A stretch of 64,000 bases of DNA, taken from the NCBI GenBank assembly GCA_963995505.1, contig OZ023197.1, positions 1,967,001 to 2,031,000 of the forward strand. Reading direction: 5' to 3'. The stretch's first letter is position 1. Each line of letters begins with the position of its first letter. Both the position numbers and the translations under genes were made by a program. This DNA comes from Hypericum androsaemum. Its lineage: Eukaryota; Streptophyta; Magnoliopsida; Malpighiales; Hypericaceae. Of the stretch, positions 1 through 9,680 are shown piece after piece. A model generated the notes under the pieces. That model did not search any database. It worked only from the letters and a program-made list of their open reading frames with translations, and was not told the DNA's origin.

Positions 1-2029
1 GCGGAGCAGCAAATATTATGCTAGCAACAGCTTCTCGTAATTCAAAAGGACATTCCCTGTGACAAGTGAAAGGCAGTTCAAGAAACAGAAATGAAAAAAA
101 GAAAATTAATCAAACCAGAACTTCGGAGGAGGTGGCCAGAACAAAACTATTGTCCACGGGGTGCTACAGAATCTAGATCTATACATAACTCTGCCAGCGG
201 AACTCTCTTTCTTCCCTTTCTGTGAGTGAAGAATTAGAGAACTAAGCAGTTTGCAACAGAGATTGGCGAACTTACTTCTCACTCTCGATAATTGGAACAC
301 GTGCCAGAACAAATTCACAGAAAAGCTCCAGTATCTCATATGCAGCCCACATGTTCTGTTCTCGAATCACATGTTCCACCTAACAAAAATGAAAAAGAAG
401 AGAATCAGTGCACAGAAAAGTATCAAACTGTAAGCAGGAGGAAGGAGAAGTTATGAACAGTTGATTGCTTTCAGTCGATTGAAACTTACCCTAATTCGGG
501 CTATTGGTTCTTGACCAGCCTGCAAGGACTGGGCTATCTCCTTGCTCATATGCTTGAGCTGCAAATCTCTCTTGTTTTGCACCAGTCTCATCCGCGAGAT
601 TGCCATGGTCAAGCATGTTTTGCTACAAAGAGACCGGACAGAATAAAAAAACACTATTTCAAACTCTTATTTGCAGAAATAAGTAGATTAAGTGCCACAC
701 AATTAAAATCAAAGCAAAACATGTGACAAGTCAATCTTTGCTCTGAATGTTCAATTTGGATGCCTTCATAGCAGTTGGTTTATCTACAATATCTAGAACC
801 AATAAGAACAAATAATTTTCTATTTATGTCATTTGTTGGTTAGTCGGATCCTAAATTCGTCACTTTTCCAATTGTGATCAGGATTCATGAATCTGCTACA
901 TCTTTGTACATCAAGTCAGAGCCAACAAACTTCAGAGGCGAAATCTTAACCGCAGCAAATTTGCTCTTAGAACGAATGCTCGCTCGCAACTTCAACCCAG
1001 GAATCCAATCCTCTCTCCAATATGTCAGAGACGACGGCATTATTGGGGACTTAAGGAAAGAGCAAAAGACGGTTCTTAAATTAAATGCTATTCTGCCATT
1101 TCACTCTCAGACTGGCCTATTACTGGTTAACAAAAATGCTTGCCCTGCAAATTTCCGACAATCAACTAGCTGGAAAAAATACTTCTTCAGGAGTGGGTTA
1201 AAAAGGAAGCTTTATAGGCATTATGGCTAAAGTAATCATACAAAAGAGACACTCGAACCATCAGTTAGAACACTGCAGTCTACCTCTCCTACCTTTATCA
1301 GTTTAACTTTAGCAACCTTACAGGACCAACTTTGCCGACCGCCGTGATTCCATCATCCATCATGCTCACGAACAGCAATAACTTAAAAAATTCATCAACT
1401 TGACCCACATTCCCCTTGGTCAAAACTGAGATTACCCATGAGCAGATCACAGAAATGAATTCTGTGAACCTCAGAATTGGAAATATTTTGCACAAAGGGC
1501 TGAACTTCATTAGTTTCCCCAACAATTCATGACCAATACAATTGGCCAATCAAATCACCAAAAGGTCACAGCCACAAAGACCATCTCCGGCGACCGACAT
1601 GATTCCTTTATGATCATGCCCAGGAACAGCAATAACTGAAACATTCATCAACTTGACCCACATTCCCCTTGGACAAAACTGAGATTACTCATGACCCAAA
1701 ACACACAAATGAATTCTGGGAACCTCATAATTGGAAATATTTTTGCACAAAGGGCTGAACTTGACAACATTTTCCCCAACAATTCATGACCAACACACAG
1801 ACTCCCATACATATTCCACACAATTGGCCAACCAAATCACCAAAAGGCCACCAACCCACAAGTAGACAAGTTCAAACACACAAGCAGATCATCAGAAACA
1901 ACACCAGAACTGGAAAAAAGATAGCATCTTTATAGAAAATTCAAGCAGGAAAGAGAGAGAGAGAGAGAGAGGAGCTGACCATTTGGCACCAAAGATGCCT
2001 CTATTGAAGAGTTGGTTTATGAGTGACAT
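1..2029 (-). CDS. IST1-like protein (regulator of Vps4 in the MVB pathway), 5' part, partial
   Basis: Four exons are rebuilt on the minus strand: 2029-1980, 622-490, 379-276 and 56-1, all with GT-AG borders and in phase. The gene then runs off the window, so its C-terminus is missing. The product starts MSLINQLFNRGIFGAK. The second exon carries the basic helix KCKTCLTMAISRMRL, and the third carries VEHVIREQNMWAAYEILELF. The fourth holds ECPFELREAVASIIFAAP. These are the hallmark segments of the IST1 domain (Ist1/Regulator of Vps4 activity). The family binds ESCRT-III/CHMP1 and the Vps4 AAA ATPase, and acts in multivesicular body sorting on endosomes. The 1.36-kb first intron is unusually long and holds a tandem duplication. 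The ATG was chosen because it opens the exon that splices in frame at codon 17 and matches the family's short N-terminus. About 114 codons are visible. Confidence 0.9.
1333..1850. repeat. Diverged tandem duplication inside intron 1 of the IST1-like gene
   Basis: Two adjacent copies of about 230-260 bp (roughly 1333-1560 and 1583-1850) share long stretches. Examples are the segment around 'caacttgacccacattcccc', then 'aaaactgagattac', 'gcacaaagggctgaactt' and 'ccccaacaattcatgacc', in the same order and spacing. Substitutions and small indels separate them. No ORF continues through them and no flanking target duplication was seen, so I read this as a local tandem duplication rather than a transposon. 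Confidence 0.8.
1952..1972. repeat. (GA)n microsatellite just inside intron 1
   Basis: About ten GA units lie 8 bp downstream, in the sense of transcription, of the exon 1 donor of the IST1-like gene. Confidence 0.85.
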
Positions 2030-2984
2030 GTTTTGGAACCTGGGATTGGTTTTTTGTCCCTTCCTTCTCTTTAAGATGATTAGAAAAGTCAAGTCTTTAT
2101 CCAACTAAACCTCTCTCTGTATCTGTCCCCCCTTTTTTAGCTTCTACTCTTTAGCCTTAATGGGGTGGGGGGAAATAGGGTAAGTATCAGTTTTGATCAC
2201 TGAACTTTATTCAATTATCATATTGTCGCTGGACCTTATTGATCATGGATAATGCCCATGAGAATTATTTTATTTTCGAGTTAATTCTAATAGTAAAGTT
2301 TAAATTTTTATTTCAAATAAGATCTCAAGCTTTTTTAAATGAAAAATTGGAGGGATGAGAAGTAGATAATTTATTTTTTTATAAGTGAAGTAATATATTT
2401 CTCTAAAAATTATTGCCAAGAATGGTTACATCAAAGGCAGAAGTAGATGATTTATCATGTCCATTTCTAAAGAGTCCCATTAATTAGGTGAATTTTTGGT
2501 GATCCATCATCTGAAGAAACCGGACATAAAAATTTGTTATCATCCGGCTCGAGCAAGAATCAAATGCTCTCTCAAAATCTAGATGCCTAAATGGCTTACA
2601 CTTTACCCCACATCATTTTGGATAACACATTCTCTGCCTTACCGCGGTTGCTAGCACAGAGTTTGTCGATGCTTATTCTCCCTATACAACTTACTTTTTA
2701 TAAACTCTCGGTTAAACTAAAATAATATGAAATCCAAAATTTGTAAACAGGAAGAGGCCTCAAACAGTTATGGCAGTAATAATAAAAGAACAATGAAACA
2801 ACACCATCTAGCTAGACTCTTGGCAATGTTGTTAAGTTCTTTTGACCTAAGACTACACTGTCCTCGGAAACCTTGCCGGGATCAAGAAGCAATCAAGCAT
2901 GTCTGTTGTCTTCGAGGAGACCCTAAGAAATCGCTAACTCATCTTATGTAACTCGGGAGGCTAAACTTAACTAGCCTAATAATA
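2030..2984. other. Intergenic, no gene recognised
   Basis: This is the 5' flank of the IST1-like gene and the 3' flank of the hydrolase gene. It is AT-rich with short unrelated open frames. The last few hundred bases probably include the 3' UTR of the minus-strand hydrolase. I see no repeats or RNA genes. Confidence 0.5.
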
Positions 2985-5810
2985 TTACTTCTTCAAGCAC
3001 CTCGAATCGAGCCACGCGACGATGTCATCTAAGATTCCGAAGATCACGTCGTCCGGTTCGCCTTCGAGGATGCTGTGGTATCCTCCTTCGTAGAGCTTCA
3101 ACGTCTTGTCGATGCTCGAGGCCTTCTCGTAGAGAAACTTGCTCACCAGCGGATCTGTCAGCTTATCCGCTGCTCCATGAAGGATCAGCAATGGGGATGA
3201 AACCTGCAGTATAATTCTCTCTTCAATTAGTCTTCACTTACACCAACTGCTTATTTTTGAGATATATTATGACAAACCTTCTCTACTTTCGATTCGATTT
3301 CCCTCGTAGCGTTTAGGAGCTCGACTGCTGTTCGTAGCCTTACTTTATCATCGTAGCAGATCACATTATAGACTGCCTGAAATAGATAGATACGAGTAGT
3401 TCGTGGAATGTCCGAGCATGTCGAGGAAAGTTCGTTGCGCTTATTACAGGAGGACATACCATTTCTCGCTTTTTCGGGTCTCTGAAGGCTAGTTCTGCTA
3501 GATCTTTCTGAGGAACGAGCTTCGCTTTTGGCATGACTCTGGACAATAGTATCAATGCCTTCATCAGAGGGGGTGGAGGCAATACAGTATCTGCAATCTT
3601 CGCAAGAAACTCAACGGTTAGAAGATTTTTCATTCTTCGCGGATCACATCATTGTATGATTTCACTGCGAAGTTAAACTCGTCGAGTGTATGCATAGCCA
3701 TCGAATGAACTTCTTTTAAGCTTGTGTTTACTGAATTTATCTGTCGCGAGATCGAGGAATTGCGTACTTTACACATAGGGGCGACAAGAATTATGCCATC
3801 CCAAGCATTTGGTTGCTTCAGGTGAGCTTTGAGAGTGATGGCTCCGCCCATGGACTGGCCTAGTATGAAGAACGGCAAGTCCCTTATTTCAGGTCTACCT
3901 GCAACTTCCAGTCAGGACCATGTTTCCAAGAGAAATGACTTTGAGTACGATCGAAATGTCACCTTTGATCTTCGTGTATTGCTCGATAATGTTGTCGGCC
4001 AAATCTTCGAAGCTCGGAACGTAACCGTGCAGCCCTTGCGACAGACCGAAACCAGGATGGTCCAGAGCATATACGCCGTATCCGGCTGCTGCAATTCGCC
4101 TGGCAATACCTGCAACATTGGACCCCCATTCCGTATCAGAACCGAAGTACCATATGATCTGATTAGGATCCGAGCACGAATGAAACTCGGATATGGACGA
4201 ACCTTCGAAGAAGAATGTGCAAGTATCGCCGTATCCATGGCAAAAGCACACCACGCCTTTGATTGGTACCCCTGGTTTAGGCTTCCAGCTTCTGCAGAAG
4301 ATTTCTAAACCTCTTGAGTTCCTCTCATACCACTGCATAGATTCGAAGAAATCGAGGCTGTTGAATCTTGTCCAGCTTTCCGAAATCCGGATGGGATCAT
4401 TAAGAACAAGGTGAAGAACAGATGAGAAAGAACAATCTGACTTACCTCTTCTGTTTGAATATCTGCAGGAGCCATCTATCCATCAACCCATTCACAAGTA
4501 TTCAACCAAAAAGCAAACTTGAAATGTCAGTAAGCAAAATCATTGCAGGAACAGAAAAGTATTCAATGAAAAGAACCAGAAAAGTACCAAAAAATTTGAG
4601 ATAATTGTAAGTACATCCATATGTACTTCATACGAAATATTCGAATAGCATTTTCATTTTTCAAATGTAATGTTGGATCAACATAGAAATGGCCACGGTT
4701 TCGGAACCTCCAGTTACAGTTCCAAAAATATAGAACTTGAACTGTAACCTTCTTCAAGGTCTAGGGACGGTTCACGGTTCCGCCGATTATGGTAGAGCCA
4801 ACAATTCAATTTTTGTTTAAAAAAAATCACAGTTTAACTCCAAAGAAATCAAAATCTGACATGGTTCAACAATTTAGGAACCGCCAGTTCAACGGCTCGA
4901 TGGTTCCCTAAAAGCCGGAACCGTAGCCGAAACCTTTTTGGAGGATGCTTTCAGAGAACATTAGCCACAGTTCAAGTTCTAATTATCGAAACTCTCCATT
5001 GGGCGGTTTGAAATGCACCGTGACCGGGCTTAGACCAACTGTTGTAAAAGTTGTACGACTTTTATTGATGATATTGTTACTTTCTAAGAAAAGTTACTTC
5101 CCCTTGATTTACAACTATATTTTAACTGATGTAACCGTGATGAAGGGGTTCAAAACGTCATTGCTCAAAATGTAAGGTCAAATCATCAAACTTGTAAAAC
5201 TCAAGCAGCAGATTGCAACTTTTCCAAACATATTTTATTCATTTTCAACCCGTGATCTACTTTCGAATGTACCAAGTACCAACAGAATATAAATAACGTT
5301 GGCAGTTTATAAAAACCTTTATACCAAATCTTAACACAATTACATTTTCGGGACTCGAACTTATTCCAATTATCCTACAATAATGCAGACAGTTCATCTA
5401 AGTAGTAGGTAGAAGGAAAAAAATTATCTTTTTATACAATTTATCAACTTCTTTAGTCCAACTTGAAGCGAATAAACTTGATTTAAAAAAAACTAAAGGA
5501 AGAAGAAACCAACCTTGAAGAGGGGATGATCGAGGCTCCGGTGGACCTCAACGAAAGCCGACCGGACTTTCCGCCTCGCCGGAGCGTGATCCAGGTTCTG
5601 CATAGCGACGGAGTTGAGCTCCTCGCTAACTCCATCAATCGGCTTCTTCAGTCCAGCACTAATCGTCAAGTTCTTCTTCTTCTCCTTCTTGTCGTAGGAA
5701 AGTCTCATGGGGAAGTTGTAGTTTAGCTGGTGGACCGTTGAACGGTGGCCGGCGGCGGAAGTGGGCGTCGCCGGCCGGAATCTAGCGTGTGTTAGTGAGG
5801 AAAGGGCCAT
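2985..5810 (-). CDS. Plastid-targeted alpha/beta hydrolase, monoacylglycerol lipase / caffeoylshikimate esterase-like
   Basis: Eight exons are rebuilt on the minus strand: 5810-5514, 4475-4446, 4332-4203, 4109-3963, 3898-3768, 3597-3460, 3376-3278 and 3203-2985. They are in frame throughout and give about 396 aa. The first 60-70 residues are Ser/Thr/Arg-rich and low in acids, like a chloroplast transit peptide. The oxyanion segment CFCHGYGDT lies at about 139-147. The nucleophile elbow GQSMGG puts Ser near 217. The acid is the Asp of HGAADKLTDP (about 341) and the His is in YEGGYHSILEGEPD (about 367). These are signatures of the plant MAGL/caffeoylshikimate esterase family, which hydrolyses acylglycerol, lysophospholipid or caffeoyl-shikimate esters. 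The substrate cannot be decided from sequence. The second exon is only 30 nt. All catalytic residues are present, so the gene looks functional. Confidence 0.92.
4663..5035. mobile_element. hAT-like non-autonomous element remnant in intron 1 of the hydrolase gene
   Basis: The stretch is dense in both orientations of ggttccgg/ccggaacc-type words, for example 'acggttcacggttccgcc', 'gaaccgccagttc' and 'ccggaaccgtagccgaaacc'. This kind of subterminal composition is seen at the ends of the hAT element at 25.1 kb and in the remnant at 9.1 kb. No coding frame and no clear target duplication was found. The assignment rests on composition only. Confidence 0.4.
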
Positions 5811-6992
5811 GTGGGAAATGATCGGTTTTGTGGTTTTTTAAGGTTCCGACCGAAGGGTAGGTAAAGGCCAATTATATTGTTGGGGTCCTAGGGGGTCGCT
5901 TTTATAGGCCATGATGCTGCTTTTTATATAAATTCGGTATACGAACGTCCAATAAGTTTGTTTAATACGAATTCGAGTTAAAATAGTAATTTTTTCCACA
6001 AATATTTAAAAATATGTTATATTTTTAATATCTCGAATTCGATAATTCTTAGTTAAATTAAAATAACTCCTTTTTTAGAAAAAAATTAGAACAACTGTTT
6101 ATCAGTTGATTTAAGTGCTTATAGTTGATAATTAATGCTACTAAAAATGGAAAGTTGACTATAATTAATACTTTAATTTGGTTTTAATAAGAACATATAC
6201 GAAAAAAGGGGGCCGGTTTACCTCCCAAGTAATCGTTGAATAAGATCAACTTCTAAAAGGAATTACATAATTTTAAACTTTGACCCTTTTATTTTGACTG
6301 GAAAAATAAATTTGAGTTTGTGTTTATTGTTTTTATTTGAAAAAGACATAGAATCAAAGAAACATAATAATTCAATCAACCAATTTTTTTGCGTGCAGAT
6401 TTCCTATTAAGATCTGTACGCATCACTAAAGAAATGTCATAATGTGAATTATCAAAAGCTAATAATATTCCATCTTTTTTCTTGCGTTTAACTAGTCAAA
6501 CTAAATCATAAAGTACTTAACTCATGTATGAGACAGTATTAAAACTAAAGGTCTCGTGGAGAGATTCGGTATTATTTAAATTCATATGAGACTCGGAATT
6601 AGTTAGTAAATGTTCGACTTGTGATATTTCACTAATGATATGTTCTGAAAAGTTTAAATAATTTAATTTGGACTATTGATATCAACCTTTTTTCTGGCAT
6701 ATATTTTAAGAGAACTCTGAAGTGCAGTTAGTTGGGGCAATTTCAAAATGGATAACCTTCTGAGAAATTTTACGGAATGCGTGCGAGAGATGACAAAACA
6801 CGCTAGAAAAAGTTCGTGTTGATCTGTAAAGACACTCGATCGTATCATGGGGAATTACAATTGTTATCAGAGCTGAAATCTAGGAGACTAACTTAACCGA
6901 AATTGGTGGCATGTGACGCTTGGGGCCTAAAGGACGGGAATTGATTCTGGGATTGTTCTACACGAATACCCGAAAAAAAGAGTCTTCTTTAG
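5811..6992. other. Intergenic between divergent genes
   Basis: This is the shared 5' flank of the minus-strand hydrolase and the plus-strand PPR gene. It is AT-rich with no coding signal. A short imperfect inverted repeat lies near 6391-6423, with arms tgcgtgcagat and atctgtacgca. Confidence 0.5.
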
Positions 6993-8930
6993 TTGTGGAC
7001 CTACCAGGCCTTGATCTGCATCCAAAAGCCCAGCCATTTGAGCCCACTACTATATAAACACAAAACCGTCCCGGGAAAAAGGCGCGCTCAAGAGGAGACC
7101 GTTGCTTGCAAAAAAAAAGCCAACATTCCTCCAAATATATCACTTCCGAAGCCCCCGCAACGGCTTCTCGAGGAGAAGCTTATCTCCCTCCTAAAGTCAT
7201 CATGTAAGGCCCAAACCCACCTCCACCAGGTCCACGCCCAGATCACCACCCATGGCTTCCAACGCAACGGCTACGTGACCCCACAGATAGTGGCCGCATA
7301 TTCAGCGCTCGGTCTCGGACACGCGCGCAAGGTGTTCGATGAAATACCCCACCCAACTGTGTACGATTTTAATGCGCTACGGAGTGCGTGTGCACGATAC
7401 GGGTCTCATAAGGAGGTTGTTTTGTTGTTCAAGAGGATGAATGGGGTTGGCGTGTCGGCCAATTGTTATACGTTCCCTGTCGTGCTGAAATCCTGTGTGG
7501 AGGATGGGCGGTTTGTGGAGGGCGGGCAATTGCATTGCTTTGTGGTGAAGAGTGGATTCTATTGGAACGCGTTTGTGGGCACGGGGTTGATTGATTTGTA
7601 TGCTGGTAGGAGGATGGCGAGAGATGCGTATCGGGTGTTTGGGGAGATGGTGGAGAGGAATGTCATTGTGTGGACTACGATGATTAACGGTTATATTAGT
7701 TGCGGTGAGACGGAGAATGCCCGGAGGCTCTTCGATCTGGCGCCTGACCGAGATGTAGTGATGTGGAGTGCCATGTTTTCGGGGTACATTCAGACACGTG
7801 ATATAACGAAAGCGAGGGAACTTTTTGATAGAATGCCAAATAAGGATGTTATGTCATGGAACACTCTAATGAACGGTTATGCTAATATCGGGGATATAGG
7901 CGAGATGGAGAGACTGTTTGAGGAGATGCCTGAAAGGAATGTCTTTTCCTGGAATGTGTTGCTTGGTGGATATTTACATAATGCTCATTATCCAGAAGTT
8001 TTGAGTACTTTTAAGAGGATGCATGATGATGGTAAGGTTGCACCTACCGATGCGACGTTAGTGACCGTGTTATCTGCATGCACGAGATCGGGTGCTCTTG
8101 ATTTGGGAAAGTGGGTTCACGAGTATGCCGAGGATCTCGGATTCAAGGGAAATGTTTTTATTGGGAATGCTTTGATTGACATGTATGCAAAATGCGGTCT
8201 CGTAGATCATGCTGTTGATGTGTTCAGAAACATGGAAAAGAAGGATCTAATTACCTGGAACACCATAATCGGTGGTTTAGCGGTAAACGGGGCAGGAGCC
8301 GTTGCTTTAGATTTGTTTACGGATATGAAGGATGCCAAAGAAAAGCCTGATAGAATAACCTTCATTGGTGTATTATGTGCCTGCTCACATATGGGATTAG
8401 TGGAAGATGGTTTTTCATACTTCGAGTCCATGGTGGATGATTATTCAGTTGCACCGGAAATCGAACACTACGGGTGTATGGTTGATCTTCTTGGAAGAGC
8501 CGGTCTCCTAGCTCAGGCGATGGACTTTGTTATGAAAATGCCGATGAAACCAGATAGCGTCATCTGGGCTTCGTTGCTGGCAGCGTGCAGGGTTTATAAG
8601 AACGCCGAACTGGGCGAGATTTCCCTGAGAAACCTAGCCGAGCTCGAGCCAGATAACCCTGCAAACTATGTCATGCTCTCTAACATCTATGGAGATCTCG
8701 GAAAGTCGGAACAGGCTGCACGATTAAAAGTTGCGATGAGAGACACAGGCTTCAAAAAGTCACCAGGCTATAGCATGATCGAAGTCAATGCTAGTGTGGT
8801 TAAGTTTCATTCCATGGATGAGAAGCATCCGGAGACCGATTTAATATATCGAACTTTGAAGGATTTGAGAAACTCTATGAGACCGGATCTTCGTCGTCTG
8901 TCAGATCTAATGGACCCTAGATCAGTTTAG
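6993..8930 (+). CDS. PLS-class pentatricopeptide repeat protein, no in-frame ATG at the N-terminus
   Basis: One uninterrupted 645-codon frame. The typical start block LLKSSCKAQTHLHQVHAQITTHG (about residues 66-88) is followed by successive P, L and S repeats such as ARKVFDEIP, NVIVWTTMINGYI, DVMSWNTLMNGYA, NVFIGNALIDMYAKCG and DLITWNTIIGGL. The C-terminus has an E motif and E+-like tail (SPGYSMIEV, then KFHSMDEKHP) with no DYW domain. The family binds RNA in plastids or mitochondria, and E/E+ members usually take part in C-to-U editing with separate DYW partners. Target and organelle are unknown. The frame opens at TTG after a TAG, and its first internal ATG is codon 149 (7437), inside the repeats. 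A TATATAA at 7051 lies within the open frame, so the real start should lie downstream of it or come from a spliced 5' exon. ATA at 7137 is where a start would fit. Confidence 0.85.
   Translation: MWTYQALICIQKPSHLSPLLYKHKTVPGKRRAQEETVACKKKANIPPNISLPKPPQRLLEEKLISLLKSSCKAQTHLHQVHAQITTHGFQRNGYVTPQIVAAYSALGLGHARKVFDEIPHPTVYDFNALRSACARYGSHKEVVLLFKRMNGVGVSANCYTFPVVLKSCVEDGRFVEGGQLHCFVVKSGFYWNAFVGTGLIDLYAGRRMARDAYRVFGEMVERNVIVWTTMINGYISCGETENARRLFDLAPDRDVVMWSAMFSGYIQTRDITKARELFDRMPNKDVMSWNTLMNGYANIGDIGEMERLFEEMPERNVFSWNVLLGGYLHNAHYPEVLSTFKRMHDDGKVAPTDATLVTVLSACTRSGALDLGKWVHEYAEDLGFKGNVFIGNALIDMYAKCGLVDHAVDVFRNMEKKDLITWNTIIGGLAVNGAGAVALDLFTDMKDAKEKPDRITFIGVLCACSHMGLVEDGFSYFESMVDDYSVAPEIEHYGCMVDLLGRAGLLAQAMDFVMKMPMKPDSVIWASLLAACRVYKNAELGEISLRNLAELEPDNPANYVMLSNIYGDLGKSEQAARLKVAMRDTGFKKSPGYSMIEVNASVVKFHSMDEKHPETDLIYRTLKDLRNSMRPDLRRLSDLMDPRSV
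7049..7056 (+). promoter_or_regulatory. Possible TATA box of the PPR gene
   Basis: A 'ctatataaa' block lies about 85 bp upstream of the position where family members would start translation. It sits inside the nominal open frame, which suggests that the first ~30 codons of that frame are not translated. No experimental support is available here. Confidence 0.4.
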
Positions 8931-8977
8931 CCGGAACCTTTTTTTCTGCTTTTGTGATGGTTGCTAGAAGAACTATT

Positions 8978-9097
8978 GAATTATTTAGCCATGTCACGAT
9001 CCGTGCCAAGTAATTTGGAATTATTTAGCCACGTCACGATCCGTGCCGAGTAATTTGGAATTATTTAGCCATGTCACGATCCGTGCCGAGTAATTTG
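8978..9097. repeat. Three-copy 40-bp tandem repeat 3' of the PPR gene
   Basis: Units lie at 8978-9017, 9018-9057 and 9058-9097. Each starts gaattatttagcca and ends taatttg, with only two or three substitutions between units. It lies 47 bp after the PPR stop codon, so it is probably in the 3' UTR. Confidence 0.95.
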
Positions 9098-9126
9098 TAT
9101 GTCTTAAGCCCCTTTGAAGGGATTTT

Positions 9127-9680
9127 TAGGGGTGGGCTGCAAACCGAAGAAAACCGAAAACTGTACCAAACCGTACACCGAAAATCGAGAAAATTGACAC
9201 CGCAAAATTGAAATGGTGTCATGGTGCGGTTTGACACTGAAACCGCACGCTGCGGAGCGGCGTCGGTGTTTGTTTCTAACCGCACCGCACCGCGACACCG
9301 CACCGCGACACCGCACCGATTGCTACCGTCTTGATTGGTTGTTATTGCTTGCGAAGATGAACTTGCTGCTACTGGTGTATTATCGGTTGCTACTGTCTTA
9401 ATTTTTAAGTGTGAGCTTGTGAAGTGGGCTTGTGAACTTCTGAAATTTGGGCCTACTGAATTAGGCTTTTTGTCAAATTCTAGAAATTAGGCTTTGTCAA
9501 ATTTGGGCCTACTGAATAGGCTTAGCAAATTGGGCCCAATTTGCAGTGTCAAATTGCAACACCGCACCGAGAAATTGCACACCGCCGCACCGGTAGTGTA
9601 GGTTTCAAATAATTCAAAAGTATGGTTCGGTATGAATTTGTAAATCGAAATCGCAAAACCGCACCGAACTCATCCCGTAT
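9127..9680. mobile_element. Non-autonomous hAT-like element remnant
   Basis: It starts TAGGGGTGGGCTGC, close to the TAGGGGTGAGCAC end of the full hAT element in this window. The other end reads ...CCGCACCGAACTCATCCC, which resembles the inverted terminal motif. Both subterminal regions are rich in accgcaccg / cggtgcgg words. No ORF of transposase type is present. I could not match an 8-bp target duplication, so the borders are approximate. Confidence 0.55.

Noticed and set aside
874..1230. 118-codon plus-strand frame near the left end
   Set aside because: It begins at GTG, lies in intron 1 of the minus-strand IST1-like gene, has no recognisable domain and sits next to duplicated intron sequence.
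3829..4308. 159-codon plus-strand frame
   Set aside because: It is the antisense of hydrolase exons 3-5, whose domains and splice sites are clear on the other strand.
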